Positions 15,885 to 24,443 are shown, counted from the first letter of the stretch. The stretch is 48,984 nt of DNA from DRYM01 sp964526225 (GCA_964526225.1 CAZGLL010000012.1:1-48984); one strand, 5' to 3'. Program-made: numbers and translations. Notes: generated by a model from the sequence alone, not told the origin.

Positions 15885-16991
15885 TTACTTTGGTCTTTTT
15901 CCTTCAATAAATTCTTCAAACCACTTCTTAGCTTCAACATCGTTTGGTGCTTGTATTGGTGGATGTTTGAAGAAGAATGCTGAAACGCTTGGAACAACGC
16001 CTTTAACCCCTCTATCTAAAGCTATTTTTGTACCTCTAATAGCGTCTATCATTGCGCCGGCAAACATGCTTTTATCGTCAACAGTTAGTTTAACCTCTAT
16101 TGTTACTGGGAAGTCTGCAAAACTCCTACCTTTAATGTATATGTAAGCTATTTTAGTGTTTCCTAGGAAAGGCACGTAGTCGCTAGGGCCTATTCTAATC
16201 TTTCCTTCTTTCTCTAGTTTTTCACCGTAGGGTAAAATGCTAGTAACAGCTTTTGTCTTACTTATCCTTTTACTTGCAAGTCTTTCCTCAACAGTCATGT
16301 TTAAGAAGTCTGTGTTCCCTCCAATATTTAGCTGGTATGATTCTTCAACAACAACACCTCTCTGGTAAAGTAGTGCTACAAGTGTTCTATGAAGTATTGT
16401 TGCACCTATTTGGCCTTTAATATCATCTCCTACTAAAGGTAAACCAGCTTCTTCATATAACTTAGGCCAGTACCCTGCTGGGTCGCTTGCAATAAACACT
16501 GGAATACCGTTTATAAATGCTACGTTAGCTCTTCTAACGGCTTCAGCGTAGAATCTAGTTGCTTTCTCACTTCCAACTGGGAGGAAATTTATTACAATGT
16601 CGGCTTTACTTTCCTTTATTATGTCGGCTACTTCGTCAACTGTTGGCTCCTTACCCGACCTAATGGGTTTAAATTGGTCTTGCATATGTGGAGCTACACC
16701 ATCCATTACAGGTCCTCTATGAACAATAACGCCGAGCTTAGGTACTTCGGCAAATTTAGGAGTGATGTTTGGTGGGGCAAATATTGCTTCGGAAAGATCT
16801 TTGCCAACTTTCTTTTCTGAAACATCGAAAGCAACAACCCATTCGATATCGTCTACGCTGTAGCCTCCAAGTTTAGGATATGTTAATCCAGGTATGAAGT
16901 CTTCATCTACATTCCTATAGTAGAATGTTCCTTGAACAAGAGCTGAAGCGCAGTTTCCAACACCTACTATACCAACCCTTATTTTACCCAT
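15885..16991 (-). CDS. ino1: myo-Inositol-1-phosphate synthase
   Basis: NAD-dependent cyclisation of glucose 6-phosphate to 1L-myo-inositol 1-phosphate, precursor of archaeal phosphoinositol lipids and of the thermolyte di-inositol phosphate. ATG 16991 opens with the Rossmann loop MGKIRVGIVGVGNCASALVQ. Other family segments are VVAFDVSEKKVGKDL, INFLPVGSEKATRFYAE, GDDIKGQIGATILHR, LNIGGNTDFLNM and KLTVDDKSMFAGAMID. The 48 codons open upstream of this ATG lack coding character and would cross the promoter. It is divergent from a PadR regulator across a 118-bp region with symmetrical sites. Confidence 0.93.
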   Translation of the reverse strand: MGKIRVGIVGVGNCASALVQGTFYYRNVDEDFIPGLTYPKLGGYSVDDIEWVVAFDVSEKKVGKDLSEAIFAPPNITPKFAEVPKLGVIVHRGPVMDGVAPHMQDQFKPIRSGKEPTVDEVADIIKESKADIVINFLPVGSEKATRFYAEAVRRANVAFINGIPVFIASDPAGYWPKLYEEAGLPLVGDDIKGQIGATILHRTLVALLYQRGVVVEESYQLNIGGNTDFLNMTVEERLASKRISKTKAVTSILPYGEKLEKEGKIRIGPSDYVPFLGNTKIAYIYIKGRSFADFPVTIEVKLTVDDKSMFAGAMIDAIRGTKIALDRGVKGVVPSVSAFFFKHPPIQAPNDVEAKKWFEEFIEGKRPK

Positions 16992-17044
16992 AAAATAACA
17001 CCACAACTTATCGGAATTAAACGCGTTCTGCAGTATCTGTGATG

Positions 17045-17072
17045 AAATATATTTCTCCAGATAAATATATTT
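17045..17072. promoter_or_regulatory. Twin AAATATATTT palindromes, likely operator/TATA boxes between ino1 and padR-like gene
   Basis: AAATATATTT occurs at 17045-17054 and again at 17063-17072, each perfectly self-complementary, centres 18 bp apart (just under two helical turns). A further AATATTTATAT lies at about 17079-17089. They sit in the divergent promoter region of the inositol-phosphate synthase and the PadR gene. They could be the two TATA boxes, the PadR binding sites, or both. Confidence 0.5.
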
Positions 17073-17109
17073 CCTAAAATATTTATATGGTGAACTTTTT
17101 AAGGTTGAA

Positions 17110-17457
17110 ATGGAGAATGAAGAGGCGAACCACATGTTTAAAGCCGAAAAACGGCTTCGTAGAAAATTAACTGTCGAAAACTTGTGGATATTTATAATAG
17201 CTATATTGTCTGTAAAACCAAGTTATGCTTACGGAGTTAGAATCATGTTGAGAAGAATTTTCGACATAAAAGTTCCCTCAGTTACGGTATATACGGTACT
17301 TTACAGAATGGTTAGAGAAGGACTTCTCAAAACTGAGAAGGTAAATGGAGTTAAAGTCTATAAACCCACAAAGCAGGGTGTTGAAGCATTCACCAGGGCA
17401 ATAAAGTTCTTAAAAGATATGGTGGAAAAACTGGAAACTGTCGAAGAAAAACAGTAA
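17110..17457 (+). CDS. PadR-family transcriptional regulator
   Basis: 115-residue winged-helix protein. The PadR pattern is clear: LWIFIIAILSVKPSYAYGVR, then VPSVTVYTVLYRMVREGLLK, a wing (VNGVKVYKPTKQGVEAF) and a C-terminal dimerisation helix (AIKFLKDMVEKLETVEEK). PadR proteins are usually ligand-responsive repressors of a divergent or own gene. The divergent partner is the inositol-phosphate synthase and the shared region holds palindromic AT-rich sites, so control of inositol synthesis is a reasonable guess. Confidence 0.88.
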   Translation: MENEEANHMFKAEKRLRRKLTVENLWIFIIAILSVKPSYAYGVRIMLRRIFDIKVPSVTVYTVLYRMVREGLLKTEKVNGVKVYKPTKQGVEAFTRAIKFLKDMVEKLETVEEKQ

Positions 17458-17705
17458 CAAATTAAGTAAATGCTATTTAGAAACCCTATACATCCATATA
17501 CTAGAGCACCTATATTGACTTATCCCGCCGAATCCTAAAAATCATGGGAACCTCTAGTTCTAAAAGACTTTGCACTTAATTTAAGCGCTACTATAGTGAG
17601 GCTGTCTTCATTATATTTACTAATAATGGTTTAATTCTAAATATCTAACTAGTTAGGAGAAAAAGTGTTTATCAAGTATTTTAAGGGCTTAGTGAAGATA
17701 CTTGC

Positions 17706-17934
17706 TTAAGAGCGTCTTTCAAGAAATATGCCGATTAAGGTTAAGAAGATGCCTATTATAGTTATGGCGTAGAGTGTTATTAACGGTATTATTTTAACGA
17801 ACGTGCAAAAGGTTTTCCAGAGAACTGTTTCAAATAAGGGTGAAAGAAACATTAAAGTTTCGATTAAAATTCCTAAACCCATTCCTAAAAGGATGATCCC
17901 AGTACGTTTAGATACAATTATTATTTAGCCTCAT
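17706..17934 (-). pseudogene. Small two-helix membrane protein, probably frameshifted
   Basis: A minus-strand frame reads VSKRTGIILLGMGLGILIET and LITLYAITIIGIFLTLIGIF, ending LERRS at 17706: two hydrophobic helices with a charged tail. Its only in-frame Met is inside helix 1 (17882). A TATA-like TATATA and an ATG at 17934 lie just upstream, but that ATG frame (MRLNNNCI) stops after eight codons. Dropping one T would join the two. So it is either a single-indel relic or a 58-residue protein from 17882. The surrounding stretch 17458-18184 shows no other gene. Confidence 0.45.
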
Positions 17935-18184
17935 ACTCTATAGAGTATATAGCGTTTTTCTTATAATTGTTTCCTACTTAAACCAAGACCATTCTGGTAA
18001 GAGACACAATTACACTTACTAGGTTTCTTTATGTTATTAGAGTATTTTAAACTCTAAGAGTCTTTAAGAACTTATTCTAGCTCTTTTAGGTATTTACCAT
18101 TAGGTTTCCTATTTTTCCAATTAGTCTTTTGTGCTTTATTGTTCGGCGGAAAGCTTATATTTTTAGTTTAACCGATGGTTATAC

Positions 18185-18463
18185 TTGGTGTTACTATTGG
18201 TTAAACTTAGGGTTAAAGTTGGTCCTAAAGGACAAATAGTTATTCCTAAGATTTTTAGAGAAGCTTATAAGATTAAGGAGGGAGGATATGTAATACTTGA
18301 GCCAGCAGATGATAAGTTAATATTGAGAGGAATTGAAGATCCTAAAGATATTCTAGCATGGATAAGAGAGAGAAGGAGAAAAATTAAAGGTAAAGAAGCT
18401 AGGTTAGGGGATTTAGCTAGGATAGATTTAGAAGAGGAATTTGAAAGTGAAAGTATTTGTTGA
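18185..18463 (+). CDS. vapB: VapB-type antitoxin, AbrB/MazE family
   Basis: The AbrB hairpin is at the N-terminus (LRVKVGPKGQIVIPKIFREA). The tail GKEARLGDLARIDLEEEFES is nearly the same as in the antitoxin at 2266 (GELATISLEEEFEN), marking the two as paralogues. TTATATTTTT at 18155-18164 is a good TATA box and places the transcript start near 18183. The message is then almost leaderless at TTG 18185, or starts at GTG 18188 or TTG 18197. The last codons overlap the toxin start. Confidence 0.85.
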   Translation: MVLLLVKLRVKVGPKGQIVIPKIFREAYKIKEGGYVILEPADDKLILRGIEDPKDILAWIRERRRKIKGKEARLGDLARIDLEEEFESESIC

Positions 18464-18854
18464 CGCTAGTTTGCTAATATATTTGAATGTTAAAATGCCT
18501 GAAGATGAAGCTAAGCTTATAGAGGATTTCTGGCTAAACCTACTACTAAATAATCTGTTATATACTAACGTATTGGTCCTAGACGAAGTAATATATGTGT
18601 CTAAAAGAAAATATGACGTATCACCTGAAGACACAATAGCCTTCATAGATAAAGCAGTACTTCCTTACGTTGACGTTTTATCAATAGGTTTAAATGAGTA
18701 TTTAAGAGCTAAGGAGCTAATGGTAAAATATGGGCTTAAACCATCGAATTCAATACATGTAGCAACAATAGAAAACTACGGTTTACAGGCAGTAGCGACC
18801 GAAGATGAGGACTTTGAAAAAGTAGGAATTAAAAGATTATGGGTTAGGAAGTAG
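18441..18854 (+). CDS. vapC: VapC-like PIN-domain protein with Asp-to-Asn change at a catalytic position
   Basis: 137 residues, start TTG 18441 or GTG 18447, overlapping the antitoxin. PIN ligands D8 (VFVDASL), E49 (VLDEVI) and the TEDED cluster are kept. The third acidic ligand, Asp101 in the sister toxin at 2568 (KPSDSLHV), is Asn103 here (KPSNSIHV). Loss of this ligand usually abolishes PIN nuclease activity, so this may be a detoxified copy, a binding-only protein, or a variant site. Otherwise the two toxins align along their length. Confidence 0.85.
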   Translation: MKVKVFVDASLLIYLNVKMPEDEAKLIEDFWLNLLLNNLLYTNVLVLDEVIYVSKRKYDVSPEDTIAFIDKAVLPYVDVLSIGLNEYLRAKELMVKYGLKPSNSIHVATIENYGLQAVATEDEDFEKVGIKRLWVRK

Positions 18855-18971
18855 GAAGAATTCATTACCATATATAATGTTGTTTAGTAAATGATATATT
18901 AATGTTATGTTCAAGTTTGGTTACTATCAAAGTTCCATTTCCAATGTGGTATTGTTGCGACGTTTAATAAT

Positions 18972-19148
18972 GGGAAAGTTCCGTCCCGAAATTCTTAGCA
19001 AATATGTTTCCGCGAAAGTAAGGATTAAAAAGCCACTTCAGTTATGGTTAGATAAGCTATCGGCGAAGACCCAGCAATTATTGACCTAGATATGCAATGT
19101 TTTACTGAAGATGAGCTAATGAGGTTATGGGAGAAGTATAAGGTTTAG
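18972..19148 (+). pseudogene. Small unrecognised gene broken by a frameshift
   Basis: ATG 18972 reads MGKFRPEILSKYVSAKVRIK and KPLQLWLDKLS. The frame then changes and continues as AIGEDPAIIDLDMQCFTEDE, LMRLWEKYKV, stopping at 19148. Both halves look like coding sequence, and the first frame stops at 19087 after an unlikely tail. I recognise no family. A TATA-like GATATATT precedes it at about 18892. It lies between VapBC and the thioesterase; a third component of the toxin locus is possible but unproven. Confidence 0.4.
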
Positions 19149-19167
19149 CTATTCATGGTCCTCATTT

Positions 19168-19605
19168 TTATTTTTGAACATATTCTAGCATTTTCTTAAC
19201 CTTTTCAAGAAACCTTGCCCTATGAACTACGTATCTCTCATGTAAGCCTTCACCTACTTTAATATCACCCCAAAACACTACAACCTTGAAGACGAGCTTT
19301 CTACCTTCTGCTGCAATGAGACTTGCTTTAACGAGCACATTAGCTCCTATAGGTACAGGGTTAAGATGCTTAACTTCCACATTAACACCGACAGTTATGT
19401 AGTCTTTAGGTAAGTATTTCTTAACGCACTTCCATGCCACATTTTCCATAAAGGCAATCATTGAAGGTGTTGCAAGAACATCAATATCGCCACTACCTAT
19501 GTTTTTAGCACTATGTTCATGCTTAACCTCAAATACTTCTTCGCACGTAATACCTATAGGTATTTTAAATTCTGCTAAGTCCAAGAGCTTCACACCTAGG
19601 GTCAA
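19168..19605 (-). CDS. Hot-dog-fold thioesterase, FlK-like
   Basis: 145 residues. The conserved segment GSGDIDVLATPSMIAFMENV, with Thr46 and Glu54, and EVKHLNPVPIG with His80 reproduce the Thr/Glu/His triad of the fluoroacetyl-CoA thioesterase (FlK) branch. The family hydrolyses short acyl-CoA thioesters; the natural acyl group here is unknown. Charged helical C-terminus. It follows the secreted 519-residue protein on the same strand after 60 nt, possibly in the same transcript. Confidence 0.8.
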   Translation of the reverse strand: MTLGVKLLDLAEFKIPIGITCEEVFEVKHEHSAKNIGSGDIDVLATPSMIAFMENVAWKCVKKYLPKDYITVGVNVEVKHLNPVPIGANVLVKASLIAAEGRKLVFKVVVFWGDIKVGEGLHERYVVHRARFLEKVKKMLEYVQK

Positions 19606-19665
19606 AAAGCTTACTTAAAACCAAAAATTTAGTGTAGTAATTAAAAAAACAGCTTATTTAAAGAT

Positions 19666-21225
19666 TCAGAACGTTAGTTTTCCAAAGAATACTTTTTCAG
19701 CAACAACTATTGTTAATCCGCTAGGTCCTACTCCATCAACTTCACCAATGACGGCAACGAAACCTCCTACCTTAGGTTCTCCATGAACTTTTGTTTCATT
19801 AGTTATCTTCACAATCCACGGCCTAAACATTCTAATCCTATGCCATTCTATAGCGAATGGCGGTTTAGGTAATCTATGGGCTCCTCCCGTAACAACAAAC
19901 ATTGTTTCATTTATTTCCCATGAAATAATGCCTGTTATTACTACCTCCTTACCTTCAAGAGCCTCTGGTGTCATTATTTCTCTAATGTTCTCTATAATCC
20001 TCTTTAAACTCCAATTAGCTTCTTTAACCATTCTTACAATGCGCATTTGAAGTGCTGTTAAATCGCCTAGAGTTTCAAGCTCATCTAGATTGTTATTAAC
20101 TTTCTCTTCAGCTGAATTCAAGAATTCCTCAGCTTCAGTAGTGTTTCCGACAACATATTTTGCAATACTGGATAGTATGTCGTGTATTGCCCACTTAGTA
20201 TTGTTTATTATATTTAACATTTCATCCTTAAATGGTCCTTCCTGTGTTCTTTCAACAAGTCTTTCTGCAGCAGCTAGTTCTCCAATTACCCTTCTAATTT
20301 CAGCCATTTTTGCCGCAACTACTCCTTTCCTAGCTTCTAATACTTTAGACATTACTTGACCTAAATTCCATAAGCCCTTCCTATACTCCATTAGCTTCTT
20401 GATTTTACTTATTAATTCAATAACTCTTCCTTTAGCGGAAACGTTTGCAAGATACTCTATTCCTGGAACTTCTATTTCCTCCTCAGTTACATTGAACTCT
20501 TCTAAGTGCTTTCTTAAGTGCTCCCTTAGTTTCTCCCTAACCCTAGCTAGTACTTGTAAAGCTCTTTCTACAGCTTTTTGCTTAGCTATTTCTGAAATTT
20601 TAACGCTTAACTCTCTAAGCTCTGTTCTTAAATCAGTAAGTATGTGTGCTGTTTCGTTAACTAATCCCTTGTCTAAAGCTTCTTTAGCTGCCTCTATTTT
20701 ACCCATAAGTTCCTCTACATCAGTTGCATTTAATCGGCCTGTTTCGTTTAGTTTCTTAATGTAGTTTTCGAAAAGCTCTATTTGCTTTCTTAAACCTTCA
20801 GCAACAGGTGCTTCTTTTCCTGCTCTAAGTGTTTCCCTAAGCCTTAACCTTACTTGGCTCATAATTTTCATACAAAGTGTTACTGTTTCATTATAGTTTG
20901 TTGCATTAAAGTATCCCTTAGCTTCCACAAGTAAACCTTCTAAATCAGTAACATTAACGTTTCTTGCTTTAGCTAAGTTGATAAGTCTTTCAGCAATTCT
21001 TAACATGGCTTCGGCTTTGTTCTTAAGAGTTTCATTAACGAACTCCTCCTCTATCTCCTCCTCATCAGATACTTCTTCATCAGTAGGAGTTGTTGTCGTA
21101 GCGTTTTGGTTTCCCCCTGTAGGTGCTTCGCCGTTTTCTTGAGCTTTAACTGAAGCTACCATTGCTATGGGTGCAAGTAGGAGCAATAATATTAACCATA
21201 TTGAAACATATTTTATGGCTTTCAC
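19666..21225 (-). CDS. Secreted helical protein with C-terminal OB-like domain, many N-glycosylation sequons
   Basis: 519 residues. Signal peptide about 1-28 (WLILLLLLAPIAMVASVKA), a Thr/Glu-rich acidic spacer (~30-62), then about 330 residues of amphipathic, coiled-coil-like helices rich in Arg/Lys/Glu. The C-terminal ~100 residues are beta-rich (GKEVVITGIISW, VGGFVAVIGEVDGVGP, VVAEKVFFG) and look like the OB-type DUF5666 fold. Numerous NxT/NxS sequons fit a glycosylated surface protein. Function unknown. It lies 105 nt downstream of the membrane winged-helix sensor on the same strand, which may control it. The start is followed directly by the signal peptide. Confidence 0.75.
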   Translation of the reverse strand: MKAIKYVSIWLILLLLLAPIAMVASVKAQENGEAPTGGNQNATTTTPTDEEVSDEEEIEEEFVNETLKNKAEAMLRIAERLINLAKARNVNVTDLEGLLVEAKGYFNATNYNETVTLCMKIMSQVRLRLRETLRAGKEAPVAEGLRKQIELFENYIKKLNETGRLNATDVEELMGKIEAAKEALDKGLVNETAHILTDLRTELRELSVKISEIAKQKAVERALQVLARVREKLREHLRKHLEEFNVTEEEIEVPGIEYLANVSAKGRVIELISKIKKLMEYRKGLWNLGQVMSKVLEARKGVVAAKMAEIRRVIGELAAAERLVERTQEGPFKDEMLNIINNTKWAIHDILSSIAKYVVGNTTEAEEFLNSAEEKVNNNLDELETLGDLTALQMRIVRMVKEANWSLKRIIENIREIMTPEALEGKEVVITGIISWEINETMFVVTGGAHRLPKPPFAIEWHRIRMFRPWIVKITNETKVHGEPKVGGFVAVIGEVDGVGPSGLTIVVAEKVFFGKLTF

Positions 21226-21329
21226 TTTTTTACCACCTCCGGGTTAAAATTTACCACATATTTAGTTAAAAGGGATCTGAGTTACTATGAAGAATCAGGG
21301 AAGAAACGCTTAAGGAACAGTGTGTTCCA

Positions 21330-22202
21330 CTATGGCTCCCTCTTTAACTTGTAAACTTTTCTCCCTCCTAACCCTATTTCCTCGATATATCCTAGCCTCA
21401 GTAGCCTCCTAATTCTCCTATAAAGGCTTGTTTTAGGTATTTTTAAAGCAGCCATTATTTGGCTAGCTGTAGCTTCGCCTCCGAGCTCCTTAATTACATT
21501 TAAAACTTCCCTATCTCTCTCATCAAGTACATAAGATACCGCGCTCCTTCTACGAAGTTTATAAAGTATTCCAACAATAGCGCCTATAGCAATGGCTAAA
21601 ACAGCTACCCACAAGCCAACATCAGCTATAGTAGGTGTTGGAGGAGGCGGTGTTTCTGTAGTAGTAGGTGTTTCTGTAGGTGTAGTTGGCGATGATGATG
21701 TGGGCGGAGGAGTTGTTTTCTGAGGCGGAACATATATAGTGTATTCAATGTTTATGCTTCCTGGAGGCATTAAAATAACGGCTCTTGAATCATTAAGTCC
21801 AACATATAAAGGCTCAGGCTCAATATTTAGTGGAACAGTGTTTTCAGGAAGCACAATAGCCACGTTATCTCGGGAAACAATGTTTAAACTCCAAAGATCT
21901 CCTTCTTTACTCGTAAGTTCATCGGTTAAATATGTTAAAACAACTGTTCCATTCATATCAACACCTAAAATAAGAGAACCATTATACTCTACGGGAACAA
22001 GTTCACCAGAATCTAAGTAGTAAGCATAATATGATAGAGGTGTTCCTAAAGGCTCATGCACAATCACTGTTGGAGCGTTATATACATTATACAATATATA
22101 TGTTTCAGCAACACCCGCTTCACTAACATCAATAACTATGTTAGCCGGTATTGGAAGAAACAAACCTAAAATTAGCATGTAAACTAGTAAACTACCTAAC
22201 AT
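21330..22202 (-). CDS. Membrane-anchored winged-helix sensor-regulator
   Basis: 290 residues: N-terminal signal/TM helix (~1-22), an extracytoplasmic beta-rich domain (~23-155), a Pro/Thr/Ser linker (~160-192), one TM helix (~196-217, WVAVLAIAIGAIVGILY) and a cytoplasmic wHTH (~225-287). The wHTH reads VLNVIKELGGEATASQIMAA, then IPKTSLYRRIRRLLRLGYIE and GGRKVYKL. This outside-sensor, inside-DNA-binding layout is known in archaea and is thought to act as a one-component membrane regulator. The likely target is the secreted protein gene immediately downstream. The signal sensed is unknown. Confidence 0.82.
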   Translation of the reverse strand: MLGSLLVYMLILGLFLPIPANIVIDVSEAGVAETYILYNVYNAPTVIVHEPLGTPLSYYAYYLDSGELVPVEYNGSLILGVDMNGTVVLTYLTDELTSKEGDLWSLNIVSRDNVAIVLPENTVPLNIEPEPLYVGLNDSRAVILMPPGSINIEYTIYVPPQKTTPPPTSSSPTTPTETPTTTETPPPPTPTIADVGLWVAVLAIAIGAIVGILYKLRRRSAVSYVLDERDREVLNVIKELGGEATASQIMAALKIPKTSLYRRIRRLLRLGYIEEIGLGGRKVYKLKREP

Positions 22203-22431
22203 TACTTTACCCCGTAGGGAACCTTAAGTTACAAAAGCTAATAAGCTTTGTTCAAATAGAGTTGTGTTAGACTCATACTTCTTGAAAGCATATTAAAAGC
22301 GAAGTGGATGTTTTTGAAAATTATTTAGAGAATAATGTTTCGTATAGGCTTAAAAATATTAGTTTATTTACACGATTGTTTGGTTTTAATTTTAAATATT
22401 ATTAGTCTTAATACGTTTTAAACGGGTATGT

Positions 22432-22785
22432 ATGATGTTTAATATTAAGGTATCTAAAAGTGAAGAAAGAGTTTTTGGCGAAGTTTCCGATGAAAAGGGT
22501 AACGAAGTTGACTTTGTAGTTTTTGGCGAAGAAGACGCATTGGTTCTCTGCGTTTCCGGAGACAATGTTATTTCTAAAAACGTTTATAATATGCTGTCTA
22601 ATTTCATGAAAGAATTTGGTAACGTTGTTTCAGCTTCGATAACTTTCCCTAGCGTTGAAGATGCAGGTTCTAAAAGGCTTAAAGGTAATGTTTGGATTTG
22701 TTCACGATGGGTTTTAAAGGAGAACAGAAGCGTTAAGGATGCTCTAAATTCCCTATACTCACTCTGTCATACTAAAATTAGGTGA
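22432..22785 (+). CDS. Unrecognised 117-residue protein upstream of a symporter
   Basis: Mixed alpha/beta composition, no TM segment, no signal peptide; begins MMFNIKVSKSEERVFGEVSD, with a hydrophobic strand FVVFGEEDALVLCVSGDNV. Contains four Cys with no obvious metal-binding spacing. It lies 22 nt before the sodium:solute symporter on the same strand, so it is probably co-transcribed and may have an accessory role. I do not recognise the family. A TATA-like box occurs in the AT-rich tract at 22390-22420. Confidence 0.6.
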   Translation: MMFNIKVSKSEERVFGEVSDEKGNEVDFVVFGEEDALVLCVSGDNVISKNVYNMLSNFMKEFGNVVSASITFPSVEDAGSKRLKGNVWICSRWVLKENRSVKDALNSLYSLCHTKIR

Positions 22786-22807
22786 TAGCATTAGGTGATT
22801 TAATTTT

Positions 22808-24244
22808 ATGATGGATATAAGGTTTTACATAGTAGTTCTAACAGTATATTTTATTATAGGTTCTGTTTTAGCGTTGATTTCTAGAAAATTCGGTATTAAA
22901 TCATCTATAGATTATTTTGTTGGAAGCTACAGACTTAGCGGTTTTCTTTCAGCTATGACCTATGCTGCTACAACCTATAGTGCTTTCATGATGATAGGTC
23001 TTGTAGGTTTCGTTTACACAACAGGTATTGGAGCATTTCTTTTCGAATCAGCATATCTTGTAGCTACAGTTATTTTACTCAAAATTTTTGCTTTCAAAGT
23101 TTGGCTTTGGGCACGCCGTAATGGCTGGGTTAGTCCAGCTGAAATGCTTGGTAGCATTTATGGTTCTAAGCTTCTTGCCTCGGTTATTTCACTAGTTTAC
23201 CTTGTAGCTTTGATTCCTTACGCTACAGCTCAGCTCGTTGGTTTAGGTAGGTTGTTCGAGGGATTAAGTTTAGACTATACTTCGGGTGTAGCTTTCGGTA
23301 TTGTAGCTTCTCTTATATGGATTATTTTAGCCGGTATTTGGAGTGTTGCAATAACAGATGCGTACCAAGGAGTTTGGATGATTACTGCAGCGATCGCATT
23401 TACAGCATGGATTATTGCATTTCTTCTCCCCAATTTAGGGCTAAGTTTAGGGGGAGCTGTAGAAGCCTTAATTAAGGAGGGAACATTAGGAATAACTGGC
23501 TTCTGGACACCGCAAGTTTTCCTAGCATTTACGTTACCATGGATTTTCTTCGCAATAACAAATCCTCAAGTAGTTCAAAGAATTTTTATGCCTAAAAGCA
23601 AAGACGCACTAAGAAATATGATAAAGTATTTTACGCTATTCGGCGCCGTTTACACTGTTTTAGTTACTATTATAGGGTTGTTTGCTAAATCACTAACTTT
23701 AGCTGGAAAATTTCCTGATTTAACATTGAAAAGAGACTTAGTTACACCAACACTTATCCAAATGGCCAATCCGCTTCTCGGCTCAATAGTTTTCGTAAGT
23801 ATTGTTGCAGCATCAATTTCAACTTTAGACTCCATAGTCTTAACTCTTTCAAGCTCTCTCTTCAAAGACATTTTAAGTCAAGTGGTTAAGGTGAGGAAGG
23901 AACTTAGGTTAGTATATGCTACAACAGTAGCGTTAATAGCTTTAATTGCTATGGTTGCTCTAGCTAAACCCGGATTCGTTATCGAATTATCTGTTCTATC
24001 AAGCGTAATGCTTTTACCATTAGCGCCAATAACTTTAGCTGCATGGATTAAACCTGAAAAGGTCGCTGGAAAACATAAAGTAGCCCTACTATCGCTACTA
24101 ATTGGAGTGATTATAGGGTTATATGCGGCAGTAGTAATAGGTCCTGAAGCAACATTCACAATGACCTTGCTTAATGCTCCACTATCCTTCTGGATACTCA
24201 TAATATCTTCAATAATAGTGTTCTTAGGTTTGAAAGGAAGCTAA
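22808..24244 (+). CDS. Sodium:solute symporter (SSS/SSF family)
   Basis: 478 residues, about 13 TM helices. Typical family segments include SIDYFVGSYRLSGFLSAMTY (TM1-2 region), YATTYSA-like helix breaks, ISLVYLVALIPYATAQLVGL, AGIWSVAITDAYQGVWM and the sodium-site helix VSIVAASISTLDSIVLTLSS. Members import proline, pantothenate, sugars, carboxylates or urea with Na+. The substrate cannot be told. A GGTGAT motif just before ATG 22808 is a good ribosome binding site. Operon with the small gene at 22432. Confidence 0.92.
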   Translation: MMDIRFYIVVLTVYFIIGSVLALISRKFGIKSSIDYFVGSYRLSGFLSAMTYAATTYSAFMMIGLVGFVYTTGIGAFLFESAYLVATVILLKIFAFKVWLWARRNGWVSPAEMLGSIYGSKLLASVISLVYLVALIPYATAQLVGLGRLFEGLSLDYTSGVAFGIVASLIWIILAGIWSVAITDAYQGVWMITAAIAFTAWIIAFLLPNLGLSLGGAVEALIKEGTLGITGFWTPQVFLAFTLPWIFFAITNPQVVQRIFMPKSKDALRNMIKYFTLFGAVYTVLVTIIGLFAKSLTLAGKFPDLTLKRDLVTPTLIQMANPLLGSIVFVSIVAASISTLDSIVLTLSSSLFKDILSQVVKVRKELRLVYATTVALIALIAMVALAKPGFVIELSVLSSVMLLPLAPITLAAWIKPEKVAGKHKVALLSLLIGVIIGLYAAVVIGPEATFTMTLLNAPLSFWILIISSIIVFLGLKGS

Positions 24245-24263
24245 TTTCATAATCCATTCGATA

Positions 24264-24443
24264 TTAGAAGAATTTCTGTTGGGGATATGGGAATTCGTGC
24301 CCACAGTTAGGACATTTTATGTATCCGCAATTCCCAAAGGTAGCATAAGGGCAACTTGTACAGGAAACCGCTCTCGAATACGTTATATCAAATGTGAATC
24401 CGCATTTAGGACATGTTATTCTCACTTTCCTTAGCCACCTCAT
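24264..24443 (-). CDS. Zinc-ribbon/Cys-rich miniprotein (59 residues)
   Basis: ATG 24443 encodes a 59-residue protein with eight Cys: ITCPKCGFTF, then SCTSCPYATFGNCGYIKCPN and CGHEFPYP. Two CPxCG knuckles flank a CxxC...C segment, the pattern of small archaeal metal-binding proteins often found near iron or metal transport genes. It probably binds Zn or Fe. It is too short for common length cut-offs and easily missed. It is convergent with the symporter, whose stop is 20 nt away. Confidence 0.75.
   Translation of the reverse strand: MRWLRKVRITCPKCGFTFDITYSRAVSCTSCPYATFGNCGYIKCPNCGHEFPYPQQKFF

Noticed and set aside
16992..17135. N-terminal extension of inositol-phosphate synthase
   Set aside because: It lacks coding character and would run across the divergent promoter and the start of the PadR gene; the family starts at the ATG at 16991.
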